Positions 9,348 through 18,250 of a stretch of 64,000 nt of DNA are shown piece by piece. Under the pieces are notes generated by a model. It was not told the DNA's origin and did not search any database. It saw only the letters and a list, made by a program, of their open reading frames with translations. This stretch comes from an uncultured Pelagibacteraceae bacterium (lineage in GTDB: Bacteria > Pseudomonadota > Alphaproteobacteria > Pelagibacterales > Pelagibacteraceae). The stretch spans positions 1 through 64,000 of the forward strand of contig CACJLN010000003.1 in assembly GCA_902594255.1 (NCBI GenBank). The letters are read 5' to 3'. The first letter of the stretch is position 1; each line of letters begins with the position of its first letter. Position numbers and translations under genes: made by a program.

Positions 9348-10730
9348 AGGTTTTATCATTCTCTTTGGATTAACAATTCTATCATATTTTTTTTCGTCAA
9401 TTAATCCAGACTTTAAAGCTTCTGATTTGAGCGTAGTCTTATTTTTCAGAGCTTTTTTAGCAATTTTTGCCGCATTATCATATCCGATAAATGGTGCTAG
9501 TGAAGTTACTAACATTAAAGAATTATCCAAATACTCTTTAATTTTTATCTTATCTGCTTTTAATCCCTTTATACAAAAAAGCGAAAAATTTCTAGTGCTA
9601 TCAGCTAATAAATCAATTGATTGTAAAATGTTATGAGCAATTAAAGGTTTAAAAACATTTAATTCAAAATGGCCGTGAGAACCAGCCATTGTAATTCCAT
9701 TATGGTTTCCGATTACTTTCACACAAACCATTGTTACTGCTTCGGATTGAGTTGGGTTTACTTTACCGGGCATAATTGATGATCCAGGTTCATTTGCTGG
9801 TAAAATAATTTCTCCATACCCAGCTCTAGGTCCAGAGCCTAAAAATCGAATATCATTAGCAATTTTCATTAAACAAACTGCTGCTGTATTTAGCGTTCCT
9901 GAAAAGTTTACAATTTCATCATGTGCAGCTAAAGCAGCAAATTTATTTTTAGTTGGTTTAAAAGGAAGTTTTGTTATTTTTTTAATTTCTTTAATAATTT
10001 TTTTGTCAAAACCTTTCTTACTATTAATTCCTGTTCCTACAGCAGTTCCTCCTTGTGCCAAAGAATAAATTTCATTTAGGGCATTTTTAATTCGCAAAAT
10101 ACAATCTTCTAGCTGGGATTGGTACCCAGAGAATTCCTGACCTAAAGATAATGGGGTTGCATCTTGTAAATGAGTTCTGCCAACTTTTATTATATTTTTG
10201 AATTTATTAACTTTTTTTTTTAATTCTTTATTAAGCAATTCTAAAGATGGAATTAATTTTTTTTTTGTCTCAAGTGCTATAGCTATATGCATAGCAGTAG
10301 GAAATACATCGTTTGTTGATTGAGATTTATTGACATGGTCATTAGGGTGCACGGGTTTTTTTGTTCCTTTTTTTCCCCCCAAGATTTCTATAGCTCTATT
10401 AGCTATCACCTCGTTTACGTTCATGTTTGTTTGTGTACCAGATCCAGTTTGCCAGACTTTTAATGGAAAATGATCATTTAATTTGCCAGAAATCACTTCA
10501 TTTGAAGCTTTCACAATTGCGTTAGAAATTTTTGGTGAAATTTGTTTTTCTTTATTATGCACAATTGCAGCAGCTTTTTTTATAATAGCAATGGATTTAA
10601 TTAAAATTGGTCTAACTAAAAACTCTCCTATATCAAAATATTTTTTTGATCTTTGTGTTGAAGCACCCCAATATTTATCATTTGGTACATTTATGGATCC
10701 GATACTGTCAAATTCTTTTCTTAATTTCAT
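9342..10730 (-). CDS. fumC: Class II fumarate hydratase FumC
   Basis: This is the iron-independent fumarase that interconverts fumarate and malate in the TCA cycle, acting in the cytosol as a homotetramer. At 462 residues it matches the family length. It opens with the typical DSIGSINVPNDKYWGASTQRS. It also contains GSGTQTNMNVNEV, the region around GRTHLQDATP, and the superfamily signature GSSIMPGKVNPTQSE that carries the catalytic serine loop. An iron-free fumarase suits an iron-poor ocean. It is a single gene on the minus strand, divergent from the MazG-like gene across 66 bases, and it ends inside the AsmA-like gene. Confidence 0.97.
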   Translation of the reverse strand: MKLRKEFDSIGSINVPNDKYWGASTQRSKKYFDIGEFLVRPILIKSIAIIKKAAAIVHNKEKQISPKISNAIVKASNEVISGKLNDHFPLKVWQTGSGTQTNMNVNEVIANRAIEILGGKKGTKKPVHPNDHVNKSQSTNDVFPTAMHIAIALETKKKLIPSLELLNKELKKKVNKFKNIIKVGRTHLQDATPLSLGQEFSGYQSQLEDCILRIKNALNEIYSLAQGGTAVGTGINSKKGFDKKIIKEIKKITKLPFKPTKNKFAALAAHDEIVNFSGTLNTAAVCLMKIANDIRFLGSGPRAGYGEIILPANEPGSSIMPGKVNPTQSEAVTMVCVKVIGNHNGITMAGSHGHFELNVFKPLIAHNILQSIDLLADSTRNFSLFCIKGLKADKIKIKEYLDNSLMLVTSLAPFIGYDNAAKIAKKALKNKTTLKSEALKSGLIDEKKYDRIVNPKRMIKPL

Positions 10731-10796
10731 TGATTAATAAGTAAATATCAAATTAATATTAATATACATTAATTTTATAGAACTTACAGGAGCAAT

Positions 10797-11168
10797 ATGT
10801 CAAATTTTAGTAAGGTTGGAATTTTTATGAAAACTTTTGGACAAGAAGTAAAAAATAAACCCTCATTTAGCACAGATAAAATCAACAAATTAAGGATAGA
10901 TTTAATTAAGGAGGAACTTGATGAATTGAGTGAGGCAATGAAAAATAAAGATTTACTAGAAGTTGCAGATGCGCTCACAGATATTTTATACGTAACATAT
11001 GGAGCTGGCCATGCTTTTGGGATCGATTTAGATAAGTGTTTTGATGAGGTTCAAAATTCAAATATGAGTAAACTAGATAATGATGGAAAGCCTATCTACA
11101 ACAATGATGGAAAGGTTATGAAAGGTCCAAATTATTTTAAGCCTGATCTCTCAAAGTTTATTAGTTAA
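10797..11168 (+). CDS. MazG/PRA-PH-like nucleotide pyrophosphohydrolase
   Basis: This small 123-residue protein carries the all-alpha NTP-pyrophosphohydrolase signature: an EELDELSEA helix followed by EVADALTDILYV, which together give the acidic residues that bind magnesium. Members hydrolyse nucleoside or phosphoribosyl-nucleoside triphosphates to monophosphates, so a house-cleaning role is likely. The exact substrate cannot be read from sequence. The ATG at 10797 has a good Shine-Dalgarno sequence (AGGAG) seven bases upstream. It is transcribed divergently from fumC, and its end overlaps the convergent YgfZ-like gene by eight bases. Confidence 0.82.
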   Translation: MSNFSKVGIFMKTFGQEVKNKPSFSTDKINKLRIDLIKEELDELSEAMKNKDLLEVADALTDILYVTYGAGHAFGIDLDKCFDEVQNSNMSKLDNDGKPIYNNDGKVMKGPNYFKPDLSKFIS

Positions 11169-12057
11169 GTTTTGATTGAAGCCATTCAGGAATAAAAATT
11201 CTGAATATCCCATTTTCACTTTTGCAAACAAACTCTTTATCAAATTTTTTATCTAAAAATTTTATTAAAGCGAATGAGTATTTTCCATCAATTAAAACTT
11301 TTCCAATTTCAGTATCTTTAATATAAATTTTTTCACCCTCAGATATATTCCCCTCTATTATTTCTAACGGTAATAATCTCTTTGAAAGTTTATTTTTTAA
11401 TTTTATTCTCGCAGTATTCTCTTGACCAACATAACAACCTTTTTTAAAATCAATACCATTTAGTTCTTCATAATTGCATTCAATACCAAATAAATTGTTT
11501 TGTAGTTTATTTAGGTCTTTTGGAACAATCCCAAGCTTATGACTTTTAGAATAATAATTATCAATTTTATCGCTATTGAGATCTAATTTTTTTAGTGACA
11601 AGTAAAGCTTTTCTAAATTGATAATTAATCTGGCACCTAATTTTTTATTTCTTGGATCTAAAATAATTGGATCTTCTCTATATTTAAAAGTAAAGCCTAA
11701 AATATCTTTTGCTCCTTCAATACTTAGATACGTCTCATAATCAAAACAAGCAACTACAAATTCATTACTTAAGTTTAAAATTTCAATTTTTGATCTTATT
11801 TTATAGAGATTTAGTTGTTTAAATATTTCTTTACATTGACTCTTTTCACAATCTATAAAGTATCCAGATTTATGTTTAACTATAATAAACTCAAAAAGAA
11901 ATTTACCTTGAGGAGTTAACAAAGATGCAAAACAACTTGATTCTTCTGTAACTTTATTGATGTCATTACTAATAAGACTCTGTAAAAAATCTTTGGAATC
12001 TACCCCGCTAATGAAAAGTATTGCACGATCTTCTAAAATATAAACATTTTTTTTCAT
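11161..12057 (-). CDS. YgfZ/GcvT-like folate-binding protein (iron-sulfur cluster factor)
   Basis: This 298-residue protein carries the YgfZ signature KGCYVGQENTAR at about residues 205-216. YgfZ proteins (IBA57 in eukaryotes) bind tetrahydrofolate and help assemble or repair 4Fe-4S enzymes. The N-terminal part has the GcvT-like fold (FISGVDSKDFLQSLISNDI). It is shorter and more divergent than the true GcvT at 51316-52419, which lacks the KGCYVGQE motif. It is a single gene on the minus strand, divergent from dihydroorotase by 46 bases and overlapping the MazG-like gene at its 3' end. Confidence 0.88.
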   Translation of the reverse strand: MKKNVYILEDRAILFISGVDSKDFLQSLISNDINKVTEESSCFASLLTPQGKFLFEFIIVKHKSGYFIDCEKSQCKEIFKQLNLYKIRSKIEILNLSNEFVVACFDYETYLSIEGAKDILGFTFKYREDPIILDPRNKKLGARLIINLEKLYLSLKKLDLNSDKIDNYYSKSHKLGIVPKDLNKLQNNLFGIECNYEELNGIDFKKGCYVGQENTARIKLKNKLSKRLLPLEIIEGNISEGEKIYIKDTEIGKVLIDGKYSFALIKFLDKKFDKEFVCKSENGIFRIFIPEWLQSKLN

Positions 12058-12103
12058 ATCTTCTTGATATCTACGATTTTTAATATAATTATTTTTTCTA
12101 TAA

Positions 12104-13411
12104 ATGTTAGATTTATTAATAAAAAATGGTCAATGTTACATTGATGGTGAATTAAAAAATGTAGATGTTTCTATTAAAGATGGAAAAATACTAGACATTG
12201 GTCAAATTTCTGAAAAAGCTAATAATTTATTTGATGCAAATGGATTAACAGTATTACCTGGTTGTATTGATACTCAAACACATTTTAGAGAGCCAGGCTC
12301 TACTGATACAGAGGACTTAAATTCAGGAAGTAGAGCAGCAGTTGCTGGAGGTATTACTTCAGTTTTTGAAATGCCAAATACAAATCCCCCTACATCAAGT
12401 AAAAAGGAATTCAAAAGAAAATTAGATTTAGCTAAAAATAGAATGTATTGTAATTACGCTTTTTACTTTGGTGCAACTGCAGATAATTCACATGAATTAG
12501 CTGACTTAAAAAATTTAGAAGGATGTTGTGGTATAAAACTTTTCGCAGGTTCCTCGACAGGAAATCTTCTGGTTGCGAATGAAAAGGATATTGAAACAGT
12601 GTTTCAAAATAGCTCAAAAGTTGTAGCGGTACATTCTGAAGATGAGGAAATTTTAAATATTAATAAAAAATTAATAAAAAAAGGCGATGTGCATACTCAT
12701 CCGATTTGGAGGAGTGAGGAATGTGCAATTTCATCAACTAGAAGAATTGTAAAGATAGCTGAACGGTACAATAAAAAAGCCCACGTTTTACATGTTACAA
12801 CCAAACAAGAAGTAGATTTTTTATCACAGCATAAAGGTAATATTACTTTTGAAATTACTCCACAGCATTTAACTTTATACGCACCTGATTGTTATGATAA
12901 ACTAGGTACCTATGCACAAATGAATCCACCTATAAGAGATAAATCTCACTATGATAGGCTGTGGTATGCAATTAAGAATAATTTTAATGATACCATTGGT
13001 TCTGATCATGCTCCACACTTAAAGATAAACAAAGAAAAGGAATATCCAAATTCACCTTCTGGAATGCCAGGAGTACAAACATTATTACCGGTAATGCTAA
13101 ATCATGTTAATCATGGAAAATTATCTCTTAAACAACTGATAAATCTAGTTTGTGAAAATCCTATTAAAATTTTTGGAATCAAGAATAAGGGCTATATTAA
13201 AAAAAGATATGATGCGGATTTTACTATAGTAGATATGAATAAAGAAATAAAAATTCAAAATAAGAATATAGAGAGCAAATGTGGATGGTCACCTTTTGAT
13301 GGATTTATTTTCAAAGGATTTCCTGCTGCGACTATAATTAATGGTAAAATCAAAATGCTAAATGGAAAAATATTAGGTAATCCAGAAGGACTACCTTTAA
13401 ATTTTAATTAA
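12104..13411 (+). CDS. pyrC: Dihydroorotase
   Basis: This is an amidohydrolase of pyrimidine synthesis that closes carbamoyl-aspartate to dihydroorotate. It has 435 residues. The metal site starts with DTQTHFREPGSTDTEDL, where the usual His-x-His is Gln-x-His, a substitution I recall from other alphaproteobacterial dihydroorotases. Further motifs are GIKLFAGSS (metal-bridging lysine region), VVAVHSED, HVLHVTT and the catalytic GSDHAPH. The family also holds allantoinases and hydantoinases, so the assignment rests on REPG and overall resemblance. The ATG at 12104 is preceded by AT-rich DNA without a clear Shine-Dalgarno sequence. Its end overlaps the convergent epimerase-like gene by eight bases. 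Confidence 0.88.
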   Translation: MLDLLIKNGQCYIDGELKNVDVSIKDGKILDIGQISEKANNLFDANGLTVLPGCIDTQTHFREPGSTDTEDLNSGSRAAVAGGITSVFEMPNTNPPTSSKKEFKRKLDLAKNRMYCNYAFYFGATADNSHELADLKNLEGCCGIKLFAGSSTGNLLVANEKDIETVFQNSSKVVAVHSEDEEILNINKKLIKKGDVHTHPIWRSEECAISSTRRIVKIAERYNKKAHVLHVTTKQEVDFLSQHKGNITFEITPQHLTLYAPDCYDKLGTYAQMNPPIRDKSHYDRLWYAIKNNFNDTIGSDHAPHLKINKEKEYPNSPSGMPGVQTLLPVMLNHVNHGKLSLKQLINLVCENPIKIFGIKNKGYIKKRYDADFTIVDMNKEIKIQNKNIESKCGWSPFDGFIFKGFPAATIINGKIKMLNGKILGNPEGLPLNFN

Positions 13412-14213
13412 ACAACTTTTTACTCAAATTTAGACAATCTTTTTTAAGCTCAAACAAACTATTATTTATCTTTATTTTTGACATCAGTTTATTATTATTC
13501 AAATAAAAATTCTGACTTTTACTTGTGGAATTATGATTTATAACTTTTAAACTTTTTTTATTATAATTATTTAACCACTTAATTATTTCATTTAAATATA
13601 TTTTTCTACCAATAGAAACATTGTAAGTACCCCTTAAATCTTTTTTGATTATCATTATTAGTATTTGACTAAATTTCTGTATCGATAAAAAATCTTTAAA
13701 CCTTTTTTTATTATCATATATAAAACCTTTTTTGGCTTTTTCATAAAATAAATCAACAAATGTTTTATGGAGTTTCTTTTTAACATTTAGTTTGTAGCCA
13801 ATGATATTGGAGATTCTTAAGATTAATATATTATTTTTGAATTTATTTTTTAAAAAATTTTCAGTAATCAGTTTATTTTTTGAGTAATTTGTTAGAGGAT
13901 TTAATTTATCAGTCTCTCTTATATTTTCTTTAGATTTGTAGACTTTTCTCGAGCTTAAAAAAATAAAAATATTTTTCTTGGGATCTAAATAATTTGAAAT
14001 TTTTAGATCATTATCAAATTTTTTAGCATATTTTTTATTAATATAATTTTTATTAATTGAGGTGTTGATTATATAATCATATTTATCTTTAGATCTTTTA
14101 AGATTACTAATTTCACTAAAAGAAATAAATTTTATCTGGAAATTTTTACGTAAATATTGATTCAAATGATTACCCAGAAAACCCCTTTTCCCAATTAATA
14201 ATATTCGTTTCAT
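13404..14213 (-). CDS. NAD-dependent epimerase/dehydratase-like protein (extended SDR)
   Basis: This 269-residue Rossmann protein has a nucleotide-binding start (LIGKRGFLGNHL, about residues 5-16) and the SDR active-site pattern: Ser in FLSSRKVY and Tyr-x3-Lys in NYSKNK. It resembles sugar-nucleotide epimerases and dTDP-4-dehydrorhamnose reductases. It is shorter than typical epimerases (about 310-330), and its C-terminal half is lysine/asparagine-rich and divergent. It lies two bases after a family 2 glycosyltransferase in the same direction, so a role in surface polysaccharide or glycan building is likely. The precise sugar is unknown. Confidence 0.72.
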   Translation of the reverse strand: MKRILLIGKRGFLGNHLNQYLRKNFQIKFISFSEISNLKRSKDKYDYIINTSINKNYINKKYAKKFDNDLKISNYLDPKKNIFIFLSSRKVYKSKENIRETDKLNPLTNYSKNKLITENFLKNKFKNNILILRISNIIGYKLNVKKKLHKTFVDLFYEKAKKGFIYDNKKRFKDFLSIQKFSQILIMIIKKDLRGTYNVSIGRKIYLNEIIKWLNNYNKKSLKVINHNSTSKSQNFYLNNNKLMSKIKINNSLFELKKDCLNLSKKLFN

Positions 14214-14215
14214 TA

Positions 14216-14998
14216 TTATAAAAACTTACATATTATTTTAGTAACAATGAAATCTAAATTTTTATTAAAATTTATTCCATTATCTTGAGAAAATTTTTGA
14301 AAAAATTCATGAGCCTGTCTTCTTCTCTTCCACCAAGTTTTTGAAAATTTTTTAAATTTTGAAGATATGTTCGACATAGTTTTTCGGTAAAAAGTTAGAT
14401 TTTCACTCATTATATGGAAATCTTTTAATATATACTTAGAATACAAACAAATTCTTAAATCGATCCACACATCCGTGTAATCTTCGTAAGATACTAGGTC
14501 TAACATTTCAAGGAAACAATTTCTTTTAATTGATATACAGCTAGTAGGATGAATATATGGCCAATATGTTTTTAAGATTTTGTTATTATTCCGAACTGTA
14601 TAAATATTTTTATTTTCAACAATAAAAGGATAGTCGAAAACTATTTCAGCTTTTTTATTGTTTTTAAAGTAGTTGACTATTTTTTCAACTTTTTCGTTTT
14701 TGAAATAGTCATCACTGTCTAACAAAAAAATTAGATCACCTTTACTTATTTTAATACCTTTTCTAAATGCATTTAACTGGTTTAGTGAACCAAACTTTGT
14801 TTGTATTTTGTTTTCAATAATTTTTACATTTGAAAATTTTTTTATTATCTCTAAAGAATTGTCAGACGAATTATCATCAAAAAAAATTATCTCCAGATTT
14901 TTATATGTTTGTGAATTCAAAGAGTTGATACATTGTTGGATGTATGATGAATTGTTATAATTAGCTATCAACACAGAAACAAAAGGTTCTTTTTGCAT
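14216..14998 (-). CDS. Family 2 glycosyltransferase
   Basis: This 260-residue GT-A transferase opens with VSVLIANYNNSSYIQQCINS, continues with LEIIFFDDNSSDNS, and has a DxD-type motif (FLLDSDDYFKN, near residue 95) for the metal and the nucleotide sugar. No membrane helix is obvious. It is the first gene of a two-gene unit with the epimerase-like gene. Together they look like a small accessory glycan module, a kind of locus that often varies between related strains. The donor and acceptor cannot be read from the sequence. Confidence 0.85.
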   Translation of the reverse strand: MQKEPFVSVLIANYNNSSYIQQCINSLNSQTYKNLEIIFFDDNSSDNSLEIIKKFSNVKIIENKIQTKFGSLNQLNAFRKGIKISKGDLIFLLDSDDYFKNEKVEKIVNYFKNNKKAEIVFDYPFIVENKNIYTVRNNNKILKTYWPYIHPTSCISIKRNCFLEMLDLVSYEDYTDVWIDLRICLYSKYILKDFHIMSENLTFYRKTMSNISSKFKKFSKTWWKRRRQAHEFFQKFSQDNGINFNKNLDFIVTKIICKFL

Positions 14999-15140
14999 TA
15001 AAGTTTGTTTTTAAGTTCTTAATTATAACAAAATTGTTATTTAAGTTATAATTAAATTCTAAAAATGCAAAAAAAATCTATAATATTTATATTTATCCTA
15101 GAGTTAACTGGGGATAAAAAGAAGTTTAAATACCTTAAAA

Positions 15141-16175
15141 ATGAAAAAAATTAATTGGGGTATTATTGGATTAGGGCATATCGCAAATCAATTTGCAAAA
15201 GCATTTTCGATTGTTGATAATGCTAAAATTAAAGGCATTGCAAGCTTTGATAAAGATAAACTGCAATCATTTAAAAAAAGATTTAATATAGAAGACAAGC
15301 TTTGTTTTGATAACTACAAAGATTTAATTTTATCACCAAGTATTGATATTATTTATATTGCCTTACCTAATTCATTGCATGCAAAGTATATAAGTGAATG
15401 TATTAATCAGAAAAAAAATATTCTAGTTGAGAAGCCAGCAATTATTGATTTAAAAGATTTATCTTTCTTAAAAGGTGAATTACAAAAAGAAAAAATTTTT
15501 TTCACAGAAGCTTTTATGTATCGATATTTACCCTATTTTAGAAAGGTAAAAGAAATTATCGAGGAAAATTCTTTAGGCAAGATTGTCAACATAAATTCAA
15601 CTTTTAGTACAAAAGTTTACAAACAAAAAAATTTTTTTGGTATTAAAATTAAGAAGCCTGATTATTCCAATCGTCTTTTTAATAAAGAGTTAGGGGGAGG
15701 TGCTATTTTAGATATTGGTTGTTACCCAGTGTCTTTAAGTACATTTATAAACTCTTTGACCTACAAAGTACAATTTAAAGATATAATTTTAGAAAATGTT
15801 TTTACTGAGCATTGCGATAGTGGAGTTGATATATCCTCAAATTTGAAAATAAATTTTGGTCATAGATTTAACTCGCAAATAAGTTGTTCGTTTAAAGAAA
15901 ATTTTAATCAACAAACTATAATAAATTTTGAAGATGGTTCTTTAATTATCGATCAGTCATGGGTACCGAATCGAAATATGTTTGTTGTACAAAAAAAAGG
16001 AAATGAAATATCAAAAATAGAATTTAAAAATAATGAAAATATTTATTCATATCAAATTCAAAATATATCAAATCAAATTCTTAACGAAAAAAAAAACCCC
16101 AATTTTCCCTCTATAACCTTCGAGGAAATCGAAATGAATACTAAAATATTATCTCACTGGATTAATTCAGAATGA
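15141..16175 (+). CDS. Gfo/Idh/MocA-family oxidoreductase
   Basis: This is an NAD(P)-dependent dehydrogenase of 344 residues. It has the N-terminal Rossmann motif WGIIGLGHIANQFAKA, the family lysine motif VEKPAIIDL (Lys near residue 96), and a C-terminal alpha/beta domain with GGGAILDIGCYPVS. Members oxidise or reduce sugars, inositols and dihydrodiols; the match around LDIGCYPVSL is closest to the dihydrodiol dehydrogenase/xylose dehydrogenase-like group. It is next to, but divergent from, the glycosyltransferase pair. A role in sugar metabolism or glycan precursor supply is plausible but unproven. Confidence 0.82.
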   Translation: MKKINWGIIGLGHIANQFAKAFSIVDNAKIKGIASFDKDKLQSFKKRFNIEDKLCFDNYKDLILSPSIDIIYIALPNSLHAKYISECINQKKNILVEKPAIIDLKDLSFLKGELQKEKIFFTEAFMYRYLPYFRKVKEIIEENSLGKIVNINSTFSTKVYKQKNFFGIKIKKPDYSNRLFNKELGGGAILDIGCYPVSLSTFINSLTYKVQFKDIILENVFTEHCDSGVDISSNLKINFGHRFNSQISCSFKENFNQQTIINFEDGSLIIDQSWVPNRNMFVVQKKGNEISKIEFKNNENIYSYQIQNISNQILNEKKNPNFPSITFEEIEMNTKILSHWINSE

Positions 16176-16201
16176 CTAAAATTTTTTCATCTAAAATGTT
16201 T

Positions 16202-17752
16202 TTACTCACTTTTTAAGATATTATTTTTTACCAAATCTTCTTTTATTTCATTTAAAATTGCAGGATCATCAATAGTCGCTGGAATTTTGTAATTTTCTTT
16301 ATCAGCAATTTTTCTTACTGTGCCTCTAAGTATCTTTCCTGATCTTGTTTTCGGAAGCCTTTTAACGACGATTGCAACTTTAAAAGCAGCAACTGGACCA
16401 ATTTTATCCCTTACCATCTGAATACATTCTTTTGAGATTGTTTCATTATCCTTGTCCACTCCTGCTTTTAGAACAATTAGACCTATAGGTAATTGACCTT
16501 TTAATTTGTCTGCAATACCTAAAACTGCACACTCTGCAACCGATTTATGTTCCGAGAGAACTTCCTCTATTGCCCCAGTAGATAATCTATGACCAGCTAC
16601 ATTTATAATATCGTCAGTTCTAGACATAATCCAGATATATCCATCCTCATCGATATGCCCGGCATCATACGTTTGATAATAACCCTCATAATTACTCATG
16701 TAGTTTTGTTTATATCTTTCATCTGCATTCCAAAGAGTGGGAAAAGTTCCTGGTGGCAAAGGAAGTTTTACAACTATATCTCCCATCTCATTCGGTTTAG
16801 CAATAGTTTTATCTGATTTTATAATTTTTACATCATAACCAGGTACTGCTTTACAAGCTGATCCATATTTAGTTTTCATCATTTCAATACCAGTGCAATT
16901 AGAACTGATTGCCCAGCTTGTTTCAGTTTGCCACCAATGGTCAATCACAGGAACTTTCAACAAATTTTCAGCCCATTTAATTGTATCTGGGTCAGCTCTT
17001 TCTCCTGCAAGGAATAAACTTTCAAATTTAGAAAGATCATATTTTGAGAAAAATTTACCTTCAGGATCTTCTTTTTTAATTGCTCTAAATGCTGTAGGTG
17101 CAGTAAATAAAGATTTAACTTTGTAATCTGAAATAATTTTCCAAAAAGTTCCAGCGTCTGGAGTGCCTACTGGTTTACCCTCAAATAAAACTGTAGTGCA
17201 CCCTTTGAATAGAGGTGCGTAAACAATGTATGAGTGACCTACAATCCAGCCTATATCACTTGCAGACCACCAAGTATCTCCTTCATCAATATTATAGATA
17301 TTTTTCATAGTCCACTTTAAAGCAACTATATGACCACCAATATCTCTGACTATTCCTTTAGGAGTGCCAGTTGTTCCAGAAGTGTATAGAATGTAAGCAA
17401 ATTCATTTGAATTCATTTCAACGCAGTCGATTTCTTTTGCATTTGAAACAGACTCATCCCAACTGACTTCTTTTGGAGCATTTAATTTTACTTCATGACC
17501 AGGTCTTTGAAATAAAATCATTTTATCAATTTTATGTTTAGCTTGCTTGATAGCCTCATCAACTAATGGTTTGTATTCTACAGTCCTTCCAGGTTCAAAA
17601 CCACATGAAGCGGTAACCAATATTTTTGCTTTACTGTCATCAATTCTACTTGCAAGCTCGTTTGAGGCAAAACCCCCAAATACAACAGAATGTATGGCTC
17701 CTATCCGAGCACATGCTAGCATAGCAATCACCGCCTCAGGTATCATTGGCAT
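16202..17752 (-). CDS. prpE: Propionyl-CoA synthetase, intact C-terminal 516 residues of a frameshifted gene
   Basis: This is an AMP-forming acyl-CoA synthetase of the PrpE/Acs family, which activates propionate (or acetate) to its CoA ester. The frame shows MPMIPEAVIAMLACARIGA, VFGGFAS, the AMP-binding loop YTSGTTGTPKGI, the WWQTETSW motif, and the C-terminal catalytic lysine region KTRSGKILRG. Family members have about 630 residues. The missing N-terminal part is encoded just upstream in the same frame, without a start codon, until a frame break near 18066 (see the 5' fragment entry). As written, the 516-residue form lacks the first fifth of the enzyme, and ATG 17752 is an internal methionine. 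Motifs fit PrpE better than AcsA. Confidence 0.85.
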   Translation of the reverse strand: MPMIPEAVIAMLACARIGAIHSVVFGGFASNELASRIDDSKAKILVTASCGFEPGRTVEYKPLVDEAIKQAKHKIDKMILFQRPGHEVKLNAPKEVSWDESVSNAKEIDCVEMNSNEFAYILYTSGTTGTPKGIVRDIGGHIVALKWTMKNIYNIDEGDTWWSASDIGWIVGHSYIVYAPLFKGCTTVLFEGKPVGTPDAGTFWKIISDYKVKSLFTAPTAFRAIKKEDPEGKFFSKYDLSKFESLFLAGERADPDTIKWAENLLKVPVIDHWWQTETSWAISSNCTGIEMMKTKYGSACKAVPGYDVKIIKSDKTIAKPNEMGDIVVKLPLPPGTFPTLWNADERYKQNYMSNYEGYYQTYDAGHIDEDGYIWIMSRTDDIINVAGHRLSTGAIEEVLSEHKSVAECAVLGIADKLKGQLPIGLIVLKAGVDKDNETISKECIQMVRDKIGPVAAFKVAIVVKRLPKTRSGKILRGTVRKIADKENYKIPATIDDPAILNEIKEDLVKNNILKSE

Positions 17753-18105
17753 ATAAATGATTACTCTATCACCTTTTTTAACTCCTTGATTTTCTAGAGC
17801 TCCTGCAAATATGGAAACTTTTAATTTTAATTCCTCGTAAGTGAACTTACTTTTGTTGCCCGTAATAGGGCTATCGTATATGAGGGCCGTTCTTTTACCA
17901 TTACCTTGGTCAATATGAATGTCTAATGCATTGTAACAGGTGTTTGTTACTCCATCTTCAAACCATTTATAAAAAGGTGCGTTTGATTTGTTTAGGATTT
18001 TAGTAGGTTCTTTAAACCAAAATATATCTTTAGAGGCCTCTTGCCAAAAAATTTCAGGATTTTCGATATAGATTTTTTATATAAGTCTTGAAATTTATTG
18101 GACAT
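17753..18105 (-). pseudogene. prpE: Frameshifted 5' part of prpE
   Basis: On the minus strand an ATG at 18105-18103 opens a natural acyl-CoA synthetase N-terminus (MSNKFQDLYKKS). The matching continuation, with PEIFWQEASKDIFWF, CYNALDIH, YDSPITGNKS and KKGDRVIIYMP, lies in another frame. The break is at about 18061-18080, where the minus strand reads TCTATATCGAAAATCCT. Removing two bases (one AT of the ATAT) or adding one restores a single frame of about 633 residues, the normal PrpE length. The initial frame otherwise stops after about 35 codons. Either the gene is broken in this strain or there is an assembly or sequencing error. A minus-strand promoter lies just upstream. Confidence 0.8.
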
Positions 18106-18140
18106 TAAAAATTGATTCGAGTTTGTACATTTAATAGATA

Positions 18141-18169
18141 ATTATAGTATAAATTGTATTTAATTTTAA
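18141..18169 (-). promoter_or_regulatory. Candidate promoter for prpE
   Basis: On the minus strand a perfect -10 hexamer TATAAT lies at 18146-18141. A weak -35, TTAAAA, sits 17 bases further upstream at 18169-18164. The ATG of the restored prpE follows about 35 bases downstream. This is a consensus match only. Confidence 0.45.
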
Positions 18170-18250
18170 AAAGCCAGTAAAATCAATGCTTATTAATGGT
18201 AATTTTGTCTTCAATTTACTGTTTTTATTTGGTATTTAACCCCCAACTTT

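Noticed and set aside
9334-9636. 100-codon plus-strand ORF
   Set aside because: It lies antisense to the 3' end of fumC and has no family features. fumC is certain, so this is a shadow frame.
15065-15154. 29-codon leader ORF before the Gfo/Idh/MocA gene
   Set aside because: It starts with ATG and overlaps the next start, but has no ribosome site and the AT-rich, lysine/isoleucine peptide is what chance gives here.
16589-17756. Three plus-strand ORFs opposite prpE
   Set aside because: They are fully antisense to conserved acyl-CoA synthetase motifs and resemble no protein family.
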